A stretch of DNA of 64,000 nt. Origin: Chrysopilus asiliformis (taxonomy: Eukaryota > Arthropoda > Insecta > Diptera > Rhagionidae). A program made the position numbers and the translations under genes. This document shows, piece after piece, positions 1-12,368 of the stretch. The stretch's first letter is position 1. Every line of letters starts with the position of its first letter. The notes under the pieces are model-generated. The model worked only from the letters and a program-made list of their open reading frames with translations, searched no databases and was not told where the DNA came from. The DNA lies in the NCBI GenBank assembly GCA_964034945.1, contig OZ035962.1, positions 83,349,942 to 83,413,941 on the forward strand. Reading direction: 5' to 3'.

Positions 1-226
1 TCTCTAGCTAAATTCTTTCGAAAGCTATGGTGTTCTCGGACGGACAAACATGCGGAAATCAAAATCTTTTGTCATCCCTAACACAATGGTGTAGTTCATT
101 TTTGCGTAGTTCATTTCAACCAATTATTGGGTCGATGCCTTACAAACGGGTTTGTTGATAAAATATAACGTATAATCTAATATACGCCTATATAATATAT
201 CATATAGAATATAAAAATTGCGAAAT
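1..226 (+). mobile_element. Helentron/DINE-1-like element, subfamily B, 3' part
   Basis: The window opens inside a subfamily B element. The phrase ctctagctaaattctttcga, a short run of ggacggacaaacatgcg (the degenerate GTCY array) and the tail ending in atatcatatagaatataaaa match the 3' halves of the other B copies (38741, 54345, 59750). The 5' half lies outside the window. No protein is encoded. Confidence 0.6.
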
Positions 227-3104
227 GCAAGAGGGGAGTCCGAAGAGGGGAGTCTGAAACATCTGGAATCAGCGAAGAATTTATCTAGAAGTTTAAAATT
301 TTATATTGAGTAATTTTTTGTACAAATGTCAAAATTTGATTTTTTTTGGCGGTTTTTGTTTGTAATAGTTTAAAATACCAACCGTTTAAAAAAAATCACA
401 TATTATTTTCAATGATCTTTTTATAAGGAGTTAATCAATCTTGCGTACACCCGCAAAACTTTATTGTAATTAGTTTCTAGTTAACAAAGTAGTATTAATT
501 AAATGTTAACTGCCTTTGGATATAGATAATAATCGATTTTGGACAAACGGACATGTTCGCAGAGTAAAAATTAATAGAAAACTTCTATGAACCAAATAAA
601 TCTTTAACACAGGATGGACCAGGGAATTTATCTTGTCATGTCATGTCTATCAGGTCACATACTAGCCTTTTATTATTTGTTTGTGCCTACATCTGTAAAA
701 CAGCACACATATCCGAGTAAGGCTGTTGCCAACATACCGGTAATAAATTCAACTAACAGCCATCTCCTTAACAATAGACCTCTACAAATTGATTTAATAA
801 ATCATCGAAAAAATCAATGTAAGAGCATCCTAATTTAGGGCAATTTTTTCTGATTCTACTTTTCCAACATAGAACCTATACACTATCTATCATTTAATAC
901 CAGCAAATATGTTAAGGATGGTGTAAGGACATTCAACACTATTTTAGTTGAATCGAGATTACCATGTATATCCAGGTTCCTGGCTTCTACATAATATTGT
1001 CCTATAGACATCGATGTCATTGAATGGTTAGTTACCCTAGTCATAGTCTAGTGTCTAGATTTCATTCATAAGACCTCGACATTTATCAAACAAGGGTTTA
1101 TAAAGAACCTTTCCACCGGAGAAACTAGCTACTATAGCGCAAGGGTATATAAATACATGATGTCGAACGATGGATAATTTTGTAGAGTCCTGGTATTTCT
1201 TTGATGGTTTCATGAACATCCATCTACTTAAATAAATTTATTGATCCTTTAGTCAGTGGATAGATAATATGACGGGAAAAATTATAAGAATACATGGCAA
1301 GTGCCTACTCTAAGCTCTATTGGATACTAGAGATCGAAATAACTTTGAAATTCAAAAAGACATCCGATGTTTTGAAGCTAAAAAGGCAATCTTTTTGTAA
1401 CGAACGAATGAACAAATCGCCAATACAACATGTGGGGAAAAGACCCAAAAAAGATGAACCCAACAACACAATAATATACTAGAAAAATGTATAAAACAAA
1501 AGGAACCAAGATGCTGAAAAGTGAAGGATCTCAATGAAAATTTATAAGGTTGATTGCCTTTTCCAACACATCTTGATAAAATGGATTAAGAGCGGGAATT
1601 AAGGGCAAAAATGTTAAAACGAAATTGAAACTTTAGCTCAATCCCGGTTATATTTTATCAACAAACCCATAGATACCATTTGTAACCTTCTCTCTCACAC
1701 CGTGCCTTTACTTTTCCGTGACTAAAACATATATATACATACAAGTGGACGAAGGGCACATAAGAATTTGAATCCCCAATGAATTTACTGGGGCGCTTTT
1801 CGCAGAAACGACAGCGACGTCGACTTTAGTAAAAATTTACTTTCATTCATATACACATATTTATATATTATTTAAATACGTGAAAATTTATGTTGTTCAA
1901 AGTTATTGTCAAAAAGAAGCCGCTGTTATGGCGGCGGTGGCTGGAAAATTTTCAAAGATTTTCTAAATCGGGACCCTAATGTTTCCTCTACGGTTTATTT
2001 GCATACTACAATCCTATTACATATAATTATTATGATGGTGGCGAATGGAAGTCACAAAATCAGAAGACTCCACAAGTCCTGTGAGTCAATGAACTTCTAC
2101 ACTTTTCCGAAAGGCTTTTGTTATAGGAATATCAGATGCTGTAATGGGTTGGGGAGACATTTTTAGGTTGTAATGTGACAGAAAAGCAAATAGCATTAAG
2201 CAGTTTATAAGAAATTTAAGCGGGCATATAAAAAGCAATCCCAGATTTTGGATTTATTATTACGTCTTTAAGAGTAAAATTAAAGTCATATAATTTGTCC
2301 TCTTATTTCTTTATAGTGTCTGTTTGTGAAATATTTAATGGTTTAATAATTCACATGTGCCACTTGAAAATACAGACTTATTTAGCTTAATTGCAATTAA
2401 AAGCAATTTTATACTTATGAACTGAAAATGAATATGTTGCTATGGCAATTTTGAATCATTTCATTTTAAAGTCTGGCTCCCCTTTTTGTTTTTATGAGTA
2501 TACCCTATAATATGCGAGCACGATAAAAAAAGTAGACTGATGAAAGAATATGGAGAAGTTAACGCATATCCACCCATTAAAATCTAATCAAAAAAATTAA
2601 ATTAATGTAATTAAGGTAATTAATGTTGTTAATAGTAACTGATATAATACCTCGATTAAAACATTCAAAGTTGGAAATTTTCACAGAATTTCGTTAGGAA
2701 ATTACACATGATATATAAACTCATTTTATTCTCATTTAAAGAAAACTCAGTTTAAAAAGATTTCACAAGGTTTTTCAAAGTCATTAGGGAGTCATTACCA
2801 AAAAAGACACCGTCACGTATATTCCTAAGTTTTGTATGAATCTGTCCTATTATTTCTCTCCGGGTTGGTCCAAATTTTTTACCGTGTATGTAACTTTATG
2901 TGCTTGATGTATTTTTCCAGTTTGCACCATTTTTGGTTTGCACCATTTTTTGCAACATTGAAAGTTGTAATTATTTTTAACTGTGTAGAAAAATATTATT
3001 TGTCTGTCTAAAAATTCAATTAGCCAAATGCAGACGTCAAACAATTAATATAATTATGTGATTAAAAAATATTCATCTCGTATCGTAAAAATTCAAGGTT
3101 TTTT
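227..3104. other. AT-rich stretch without recognisable gene or element
   Basis: Only short open frames (under 90 codons) with no recognisable motif are present. A small local duplication of agaggggagtc lies at about 231-255. I see no inverted-repeat element with target duplication and no RNA gene. Confidence 0.4.
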
Positions 3105-3247
3105 TGTTAGGATCTAATGCACAAATCCATCCGTCCGTCCGTCCGTCCGTCTGTCTGTCTGTCCGTTTGTCTGTCCGTCCGTCCGTCTGTCTGTCAGTCC
3201 GTCTGTCCGTCTGTCTGTCCGTCTGTCCGTCCGTCTGTCTGTCTGTC

Positions 3248-3278
<31 letters not shown>

Positions 3279-3880
3279 CCGTTTGTCTGCCCGTCCGTCC
3301 GTCTGTCTGTCCGTTTGTCTGTCCGTCCTTCTGTCTGTCTGTCCGTTCGTCTGTCTGTCCGTCTGTTTGTCTGTTTGTCTGTTTGTCTGCCTGCCTGTCT
3401 GTCTGCCTGTCTGTCTGTCCCGGTGTTCAAGTATAGAAAGGATTGAGCAGATACTTGAAATTTTTTACAGTTGCAATTCTTGTAAATGGGAAGACTTTAG
3501 CCCGAGCAAATTCGGACCATTCCTTTCCAATTTTCTCGAAAACGGTGAGTCGTATTGAAAAATGTATAGAGGTAAAATGTGTTTAGGATATTATTTTACA
3601 GAACTAAGGTATCTTTGTATCAAAATCCAGTTGGACCACTCCTTCTTCCCCCCCTTATTGGATATTTTTTTCTATTTTCTTGAAAACAGTGCATAGCATC
3701 GAAAAATTTATAGAGACGAAATTTGTTAAAAATATATTTTACATTACCACACCATACATCAAAATCCTCTCTACCATACAAATGGATTTTTTCATAATAT
3801 TTTTGTTTGCCCTCATGTAGAGTATTTGACGACTGGCACCTGACAATTGTAGCTTCTTTTATGTTTTTTTATGACATATT
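3105..3880 (-). mobile_element. Helentron/DINE-1-like element, subfamily B, with expanded GTCY array
   Basis: On the minus strand the element runs from a head resembling cataaaagaagctacaattg (about 3865) to a very large (GTCY)n array at 3129-3420. Between them lie family phrases such as gatgcatcaaaatcc and the conserved 'tttcaagt..ctcaatcc' region next to the array. The array, about 290 bp of mixed gtcc/gtct/gttt tetramers, is the longest in the window and creates spurious Ser-Val-Arg/Cys-Leu-Pro frames on both strands. The 3' tail beyond the array is not recognisable. Confidence 0.6.
3129..3420. repeat. (GTCY)n tetranucleotide microsatellite
   Basis: About 70 tandem tetramers of gtcc/gtct with occasional gttt and gtca variants. 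It is the expanded microsatellite of the surrounding subfamily B element. A 4-bp unit is not a multiple of three, so all three frames stay open, which explains overlapping long frames here. Confidence 0.95.
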
Positions 3881-5499
3881 AAACATAACAAGGTATTGAT
3901 TAATTAAAAAGATGTATTTTTCATATCCCCGTGTCAATCTAGTTTATGGAAACAATCAAAAAAGGTCTTGTTTTCATCATTTCTTTCTGTATCAATTAAA
4001 TTTTTGTTGTATTTTACGAACAAAACCGAGCCAAAAACCACTGAAATTTTATTGACACAAAACCAAATCAGTTTTTAAAACAAACGCTGTAACCAGATTT
4101 TTTTACATTCATTATTTGCATACGATTGATCGTTTGTCGTTAGTAAAAAAGGTTAACCTTAAAAACCAGTAAACTATTTTTAAACCGATTTTTACATTCC
4201 ACTTGATCAAAATTTTATGTCTTAAAATAACTAGATATGAAAATTGTTGATTTGTACCAGCATGTGTAACTTATGTTGATATTAAAAGAAACCACCCAGA
4301 GACATCTTTAATTTTCATAATGACAACCTCATTTCCTTGGAGGATGACAGCTTTCCTTACAATCTGAATTGACTTTTCAGATGATTTCAGTCTACAATGA
4401 CACAAAACACATTTTGATGTAGCAACAATAAATTTTGATTACAATAGAGCACCTTATTTTCTGATTTCAGATTCACGAAAATTTCAAACACTCATACACA
4501 AATGTCTAGCTTAGATGACGCTAGACATGAGTTCCTTTGGCATTTTGATAGGAAATCGGGATGTGCCCAAGTTAAAGAAAAAATAAATGAAAATCCAGAG
4601 CAGGAATACAGAAAACATATCCCAACTAGCAATTTTAATTGCAAATCCTGGGTTTGTTAAAATTGTCACCAAAATTTGGATGAAGGAACATTTCAGTTAC
4701 TTCTGTTATAACTACACTGTCGAAAAAACGGCGTTTAAGGGAGTCGAAAACGACTTTTGAGGGAGTCCATCACCTTTCGAAGAAAATCAAACTCCGTGCT
4801 AGGGAGTTCAACACAGTTCCCTATGGGTCAGGCCCGTAGCCAGGGGGCCAAAATTGTGAAAAAAATACTATTAAACTCAAAAATTTTTACAACTCAAGAA
4901 AATTAGAATTTAACTTCAATTTGTGTAAGTTTTTTTGTGCAAAGTTAGCCATTATGTAGATTAGAACTAGGAGTAAGTTTTTCTATAATCTCTAAAAAAA
5001 AGTCTCTTTTAGAGAAGTTTGAAACTGAAAACTTGTACAGGACCTAGAAAGTGGTCGCTCTGTGTCGGTATAATATTAAAAGTCGGTAAGAAAAGTTTCT
5101 GCCGGTTGCTACACCGCGCTGTAGTTATGCAACATTTCTGTATAACCCACCGGGTTTTAAAACAACAGCGACTGAAATTCAAATCGAACTTTTATTTTAC
5201 TTCCTCGTAAATCCATCAAATTATTGGATGAAAATCAAAACGCAAACAAATCAAGAAAAATACTTTTGAAATATGTGGAAATAAAATTTTTATAGCAAGT
5301 TTAGGAATTTTTTATATCATGAACCATAATATAATCCTTTAGGGCTCAAAAAATATCGATGTTTTTTTCGATATCTCTAATTTCTTCCCCGAAAAATGTC
5401 GAAATTAAATGAGCTGCGTTAAAATAGTCTATTTGTTGTTATGACAAATTTGGTTCTCCTGATCAAATTTGGTTCTGAGAGTTCTAGAACCAAGCCCCA
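3881..5499. other. AT-rich stretch without recognisable gene
   Basis: No supported coding region. A cluster of 'gggagt' motifs occurs at about 4735-4815, followed by caggcccgtagccaggggg at about 4830. The latter resembles the start of repeats common in insect genomes, but no partner end was found. Confidence 0.35.
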
Positions 5500-5857
5500 A
5501 GTACGGATTGAGCTACAGACTTGAAATTTTACGCAGATCCGTTTTTCGTAAAATGCGAAGCTAAGTTCGTTCATGGGCAAAAATTGGGTACCCCCCATAC
5601 GAACGAAAACATTTTTTGCGAATATCTCAAAAACGGTGCATCTTATCAAAAAAAACCAAGATCAAAAGTTATTTAGGATATGATTCTACAAAAACTCCCA
5701 TACATCAAAATCCGATTGGAATCAATTTTTAAAAATCTTATTGAAAAGTTTGACTTCAAAGTGGAATTTTTATACAACTGTTCGTCGTTCACTTAAATCA
5801 CCATACGGGTTTTCAATAATTGCCAGATTGGTAATTATAGCTTTTGTTATGTTTTTT
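5500..5857 (-). mobile_element. Helentron/DINE-1-like element, subfamily A, 3' truncated
   Basis: Minus-strand copy starting near 5857 with the family head (cataacaaaagctataatt) and containing acccgtatggtgattt, the 'gattttgatgtatggga' block and the 'tttcaagtctgtagctcaat' block. It loses similarity before the GTCY array and tail, so it is a truncated copy. Confidence 0.6.
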
Positions 5858-5918
5858 GCAAGAATTTGAGATGTTTTGATTTTTTCTCGTGTCCCTTGAT
5901 AGTGTCGTTTCCAATAAC

Positions 5919-6050
5919 CGATACGAGCCGAGAACTAAAACGATACGAGCCGAGAACTAAAACGATACGAGCCGAGAACTAAAACGATACGAGCCGAGAA
6001 CTAAAACGATACGAGCCAAGCACTAAAACGATACGAGCCGAGCACTAAAA
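5919..6050. repeat. 22-bp minisatellite, six units
   Basis: Six head-to-tail 22-bp units (cgatacgagccgagaacta plus aaa) at 5919, 5941, 5963, 5985, 6007 and 6029. The first four are identical or nearly so; the last two carry gccaagcact/gccgagcact changes. It is not part of any element I can define. Confidence 0.95.
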
Positions 6051-7354
6051 ATGCTATTTGGGATTTTATGTTACAACATCATTTTTGCAATTGTGTAAAG
6101 CTAATATAGATGATATGGAAAAAGAGAAACATTATTCTAAAGTTAAATCAAAGAAAATCCTATGGAAATTGTATTTTCAGTTTTCCCAGTCTAATGAAGC
6201 CATCAAAAGCGATATTTTGTAAATAATTAAGTATTTGTCGTCTCTAATAAAACCTTTCTCCCATATCTTTGGTGGGAGTTCGAATTGGAAACATGAAAAA
6301 TTACTTTAAATACTCTTATGTTATTTAACGGATTTGAAACTTTTAAAACACAACTTTTCATGAGTTACATCGTGACAGATAGGTAATGGATATTTATAAT
6401 GTAATTGTGTTTTAAATATTTTTTGAATTATAGAATTTAAATTCTATAAGTTTATAAAATCTCTAAGGAAAATCGCATCTTATAAAATGGCAATGATAGG
6501 GGTACATTATCGATAGTGTTTCTCGCTCGCGAGTTAGAGTTGCGAGCTGAATTTCCATAAATGACATCCTAGATGCATATTTGCCTCGCACGATAGCAAA
6601 ATCGCATGTAAAATTACAATCACAAAAAGGCTTGGGGAAATAGAGATAACAGCGAACGTAACCTCACATTTCAATGAAAACTTGTCGTCCATCTTTGCAT
6701 ATTTTAATTGAGTCTGATGATTTCCTATCATCATCAGGCTCAATTATAATATGCAAAGAATCACGTCAAAATATTTTAGGTTATGTGTTTACATTCGAAT
6801 GAAAGACGGTTCCGGGATAATGATCAAAACCATTTCCAATTCTGTTTTTTTTTGTCTGTTTGTGCCAACAAGTGGAAACAGCTGGATGGAATTTCATGAA
6901 ATTCATTATGTAAACTACTGATATGTCTGATTGTAAACTAGGTCATATGTTTTTTTTTAATATTTTTTTCAAAACAACTTTTTTTTAATTTTTTCCGAAA
7001 ACGGTAACGAAAAAATTAATGATACAAAAAGTGTTTACAATACAATTTTACACAATAGTAGCTTTTCTTATGTTTAGTAAACAATTTAAGATAAAATTTA
7101 AAATAAAAAAAAACCCACCTAAAATAAATCTTTTTATAAAAGGGAAAATCATTGGAGTAAATTTAAAATTCGTGTGCATCGGGACAGCCTTTCTACACAA
7201 ATCCAACGACGAATAGGTTTTCTCGACGCACACCAATTTTAATATTGTTTTATCCTTTTAAACATTTTTTTTAAAATTCATTTTTTTTTAATTTCGAGGG
7301 TTTTTCAAAATTTTAAATTTTTTTTTTTTTTTTGCTCTTTTCAAAGATAAGAGT
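6051..7354. other. Intergenic stretch with one hairpin
   Basis: AT-rich, no supported gene. It contains an imperfect inverted repeat at 6693-6758 (arms of about 29 bp starting ctttgcatatttt, spacer about 7 bp). The hairpin is too short to assign to an element; a MITE remnant or structured RNA are both possible. Confidence 0.4.
6693..6758. repeat. Imperfect hairpin, ~29-bp arms
   Basis: The left arm ctttgcatattttaattgag is mirrored by the right arm ctcaattataatatgcaaag, with a tgatgat/atcatca continuation and a short central loop. One or two mismatches are present. Confidence 0.75.
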
Positions 7355-7900
7355 GAACATAACAAAAGCTATAATTGCCAATCTGACAATTATTGAAAAC
7401 CCGAATGGTGATATAGCATTGTTCGAAGTTTAAGTGAACGGCGAACAGTTGTATCAAAATTCAAACTTTTCAATAAGATTTTTTAGAATTGATTCCAATC
7501 GGATTTTGATGTATGGGAGTTTTTTGTAGAATTAGCTATATCCTAAATAACTTTTGTTCTTGCACTTTTTTGATAAGATGCACCATTTTTGGGATGTTCG
7601 CAAAAAACGTTTTCGTTCGTATGCACTCAGAAAAATGTCCAGGTCAACTTTTTGTCAGGTTAACTCTGACCGCTAGCTGGCTGACAGAGGTTTCCATTAC
7701 ATGACATTACATCCTCGAAATGCCTATCTAAGGTCAACTCGTGCAGCTCCCAAGGCTTCTCCGGTACAGAATTTCTCCGGTCACAGGTCAACACAAGTTT
7801 TACTTTCCCGCATGCAGGCGAACGCGCGCCTGACTGAGGCCAATTACGCCGTATGTAGGTCGTCGAGTTAGCCTCCATTTTTCTGAGTGTGGGGAATTAA
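7355..7900 (+). mobile_element. Helentron/DINE-1-like element, subfamily A, interrupted by a MITE
   Basis: Begins with the family head (aacataacaaaagctataat) and keeps acccgaatggtgatat and 'gattttgatgtatggga'. It proceeds to 'gttcgtatg', where the MITE 7624-7889 is inserted, and resumes with 'tgggga' before similarity is lost. The 3' half with the GTCY array is missing. Confidence 0.6.
7624..7889. mobile_element. MITE, CACTCAGAAAAATG ends, TG target duplication
   Basis: 266-bp element with 14-bp perfect terminal inverted repeats (cactcagaaaaatg / catttttctgagtg), flanked by TG on both sides. Other subfamily A copies show the uninterrupted site (gtatgggg), confirming the borders. A second, longer copy is at 31993-32778. 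No coding capacity. Confidence 0.88.
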
Positions 7901-9568
7901 GAAAAACAGTTTTTAATATCGGATTGAATTTCAAGTTGCACACTAAAACATTCCAACCGAATGACGAAAACGGAATCGAAATCGGCTCAGTGGATCAAAA
8001 GATACAAGGAAAGAGCGTTAAAAGTGTGTGGAATGGGGATTTTTTTGCTTAACACTTTCCTCTCGGAATATCCAGTCGAATACCAAAAACAGGACCGATA
8101 TCTGTTCAGTAAATCAAAAGTTATGAGAGAAGAACAATTAAAGATACGAATTTTCACCCGAAACGCATATTAAAATTGTGTCATACTTCAACAAAATATT
8201 TTTTCGCAACATTATTTGTCTTACTGTTAGTTTTAATCTTAGTGATACCAATTATAATTTTTTACACTTATTTCGCAAATAAATCAGTTTGCCCTTCAAA
8301 AGATATTTTTGATTGAATTCAACCAATATATTATGTCCCAACAAAAACATCCGATTAGAGTCTTATTACCTGTAAAAGATCTAAGATTACTCTGTTTTTT
8401 CTTTCTTTTTTTTAAGACACGAGCATCCCAAAATGCTCGAAGACATAGGTAGGCCTTGCAAGTTCAAATTTCAAAATGGTAAAAATAAATAAATCGTTTG
8501 TAGCTTTTTTGTACTGTTGCTCTTTCTTTTATCTGCCAGTATTCCATTTTCATCCTTTAAATCCCACGCAAGATATCAGGTCATCTGGAAAAGTATCCTC
8601 ATCAACCACTTTCCACAAGATTGAAAGCTGAAACAATAAACACAATTAATGGACCGTCAGGAGTGCGCACAAAGATAAAAAGTGAAGCTTTTAATATACT
8701 TCGACCATTCAACCATTCACGAGAAAAGAAAATGATTCAAGGATATCATCCAACTGATGTTGTGACATTCATCCACATATTGTGATACAAAAGCAAGAAA
8801 TTATGTCATATATGAAATATATGCGTTCGTACATGTAACACATGTCACTGTAACCCTTGATCCTGTCTAACCATATGTCTTCCTGCGTTCCCTTGCGTAG
8901 TATTTTACCGAAAAGAAAAAAAAAATAAAGATAAATAGAGTAAGAGACAATAAACTGAAAAGTACAGCGACCACACCAAAGTTTTTTTTCCAAGCTTCAT
9001 GCATGATTTTATTCTGTACACAAAAGTAAATCGGTTTTCTTATCACATGAACATTGTCACAAGCCAAAGGATATTGTTTCTAATTTTGTCTACCTTTATC
9101 CAAAATAAAGATTGAGAGTTTTTTTTCGATTGCTTGAATATTTGAAAATACATAAAACATGTTTGAAAATTCCATGTTCACATGCTGAAAATTTAATCGA
9201 AATAAAATCTAAAATTTAATAAATTTGAAGCATTTCCGGTAAATTAGAGTTTTTGTAGAAAAAACTAGTGAGGTCATATATCCTCGCGGTTTCAAGTGGT
9301 TAAAGTGTATAATTTGCGCAGTGTAAACTCTGAAAGTATGTATTTCGAATAATTATTTAATTAATAATAATATCAGTAGGCTATGATTGCAAATTCCAAA
9401 GATAGGTTTTTAGTTAAAGAATCTCAAACTTTAGCACACACACATAAGTAGGGACCGGATTTACATGTAATAAAATATATTTAAAAATTTTGTTAAAAAA
9501 AATTTTTTACATATTTTTTACATATTTTTTACATATTTTTTATTTTTACATATTTGTTTTTTTTTTCA
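7901..9568. other. AT-rich stretch without recognisable gene or element
   Basis: Only short frames without motifs. I see no terminal inverted repeats or RNA gene here. Confidence 0.35.
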
Positions 9569-10090
9569 TACTAATATATGAAAATGAGTTGGTGTCTGTC
9601 TGTCTGTTCCTCTTTCACGTGGAAACGGCTGAACCGATTGAGCTAAATTTTTGAAATTCGCTGTAGGCCTGGTTCAACATAGGCCTATTGAAAACTAGCG
9701 AAGTAAAAGGAGAGGATAAAGTGAGTCCGAAGCTTAGTTTTTTCTCCATTTTACTCTTTCGCGGGAAAACTACCAAGCCGATCGTTCTGAAATTCGGTGT
9801 AGATTTAAAAAAAAGTGAAAAAGGGTAGCCCAGAAGGTGTGGAGAGTAAGGGGTGGGGGTAAAGAAAATCCGAAGCTTAGTTTTTTCTCCATGTTACTCT
9901 TGCGCGGGAAAACTATACCAAGCCGATCGTTCTGAAATGTGGCATAGATTAAAAAAAGTGAAAAAAGGTAGGCCAGAAGGTGTGGAGAGTAAGGGGTGGG
10001 TGTAAAGAGAATCCGAAGTTAGTTTTTCCTCCAAGTCACTCTCTCGCACTTTTAGAAATTTTTGAAAACAGTTATTTTGGAAAATTTAGA
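9569..10090 (-). mobile_element. Helitron-like (mini-me type) element, subfamily C, with 143-bp tandem units
   Basis: Minus-strand copy. Its tail and short GTCY stretch (gttggtgtctgtctgtctg) lie at 9585-9605, next to the conserved 'cggctgaaccgattgagcta' core typical of arthropod mini-me/Lep1-like elements. Upstream, a unit beginning tccgaagcttagttttttc recurs at 9726, 9869 and 10012, giving a 143-bp period. The same unit is present once in the C copy at 14181. The 5' end is not clear. Confidence 0.6.
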
Positions 10091-11242
10091 AATTCAATTG
10101 CAATACAACCTTCAACATCTAAAAAAAAAATTATGTGCAAAAATTGAGAGAAAAAAATATTGTTATGGTTTTAATTATAAATAACATAGAATACGTTTTC
10201 TAAATTTTAAATTCATTTACACATTTAGGTTTCATTTAAATCGGACCGTTAGTTGGAAAGAAACGTTTTTTTGCATGAAATCTCGTAAGAGGGAAACCTC
10301 TTAAATCCGAATTACTGCCCAAATAGAAAAGTACTTGTTGAATATTTCTACAAATGTGCAAAGTTTCATTCAAATCGGAGAGTAACACTTCCGTAAGTTG
10401 TCTTATAAGTGTGACGCTAATCAAAATGTGAGATATACACTATCGAGGGATATGCAGTACTGAAGGTATACAGTATCGAGGTTTCAATGTACATTAACAA
10501 AAAAAAAAAAACAAAAAAACGGTTTCTTATACATATTTAATTTTATAAGTTCGCAGGAATGAAATAAGAAAATAACCTCGAAGCAGAGTGCAGCTCTGCT
10601 GCTGATCAGGGGTGAGTGTGTATATTTTTGTAGATTGGCGATGCGCCAACCCTTTTCAACTAAATAAAATTCATTGTGGTCCTTTCAGAAAAATTTTTTT
10701 CTTCTTGCGTTCTACTTCAAATGGAGTCCAGGACATATGTCATACCTGTCATACCCTGTGTTAAAACTTTGAACTTTTTCTCTGAACGTCGTGCAAGGAT
10801 AACACGGTTTTCTCAAAAGTTGTTAGGATCGGAGCTCTGGAGTTTTATCAGAATTTTCAAATCGTCTACAAAATACTTTAACCTGGCTATGGCGGTTTCA
10901 CAATCTAGTATTTTTTTAATTTCCTCAATGGGCTTGTAATTTAATTAAAAACACGAAAAGGCGAAAAAGTTTCTGAATCTATTCAAGCCCTAATGGCAAA
11001 AATTATTTCCGAGCTAAACTTTATTATTTTACAATAGCCCTCGGTTAGATGAGGTTTTCATGTCATCCTCTGTATGAATGGATTTCTGTTATATAATACG
11101 CACAAAAATATCCTAAAAACTCGACTTTACGATTGTCTTTAAAAGCGAAATTTATCATGAAAGCATGACATTAATTTCGGTTGTTATTCATGTACCAAAA
11201 AAATAGTGTCGGAGCGAAGATAAACAGACAATTATTCTAGAA
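10091..11242. other. Intergenic stretch with old repeat fragments
   Basis: A phrase of the type 'caaagtttcattcaaatcgg' at about 10357-10377 resembles the core of the Helitron-like elements and may be an old fragment. Nothing else is recognisable. The 87-codon plus-strand frame at 10676-10939 has no motif. Confidence 0.35.
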
Positions 11243-12360
11243 CAGTGTTTTCCAACCTGAAGTGCATGTACCCCTAGGGGTACATCGGCTGGTGCCGGGC
11301 GTACACGAAGTTTGAAAAACAAAATGGCGACAACCAAATTTTGAAAAAGTTGCCACTTGTTGTAAATAAAAAATATCTTTAATTTCTATTAGAAATAAAA
11401 GCTACCTGTGATTTAATTCTGAAAGTATTTTGGTGTTTAATTTGGTACTTATCGTCAACTGAGTACTGATTTGTGCCATACGAAATTCTTACATTTTTTT
11501 TAATTTAAAAATGAAAAGGTAAGTTGACTACACTCTTTCTGGATTTCTGATCGATTTTTCTGTAACTCATTCCGTTTCTGAGATAATGAGTGTTTTTCAC
11601 ACATTTGTAAATCATTTTTGCCATATCCAAGAGTTGCTCAAGTAAGTGTTGATTTTTCTATAAGTGCTGAATTGTGACATGTTTTGTTCCATCTAATACT
11701 TATATGAACTCGTGATTATATGAACATGAAATTCTAAGCTGTTCATATAACAGAGTATTTAATCTCAAATATTATCTATGCATTTAATACAGATGTTCAT
11801 ATAATAGAATGTTCGTAAAATCGCGAGTGTACTGTACATGATAATAAATTGCTAAAAATTAGGTGGATATGGCACAAACTGCGAAATTTCGTGTTTCATA
11901 AGAAATAGCTAAAACTTCTTTTGTAGGTCACTAAATTTGTTGAAACTTTGGATGTTTTCTTCAAATGGCAATTAAAATGATTTAACAAAGTTTTTTCGCT
12001 CTTTTGTAAAATTTGATGTTTTGGACTTAGCACAATTTCACTTTAAGCTGACGATATAACATTTTTTCGGGGAACAACGTATGCGTTTAAAAGTGGGATC
12101 TATCTTATTTGAGAGAAACCTTTATTACTATTACGGGCTGTTATTTGAATTTTTTATGGTAGTTAACGATTCGGTTCAGAAAAATTTTCGCCTGCGGCGC
12201 AAATCGTTAAATTTTCATCTCATATAAATTTATCAATGTATTTTTTGCACAAAATCTTAAGTCTATACTAACATTTTTTTTATACCACATTAATATGGAA
12301 TATACGAGAAAAATCTCGCTCGCTAGGGGCTACGCCAGCGAAAACGGTTGGGAAACACTG
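11243..12360. mobile_element. hAT non-autonomous element, 8-bp TSD ttctagaa
   Basis: 1118-bp element with 15-bp inverted ends (cagtgttttccaacc / ggttgggaaacactg, one mismatch) and perfect 8-bp target duplications, ttctagaa at 11235-11242 and 12361-12368. The ends match the CAGTG...CCAACC style of hAT transposons. No long frame survives, so it is a non-autonomous or decayed derivative. Confidence 0.93.
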
Positions 12361-12368
12361 TTCTAGAA

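Noticed and set aside
3104..3558. Overlapping Ser/Val/Arg/Cys/Leu-rich and Thr/Asp/Arg/Gln-rich frames
   Set aside because: Produced entirely by the (GTCY)n microsatellite in all frames; not proteins.
4826..4850. caggcccgtagccaggggg motif
   Set aside because: Resembles the start of a common insect repeat, but without a partner end or known family alignment it cannot be supported.
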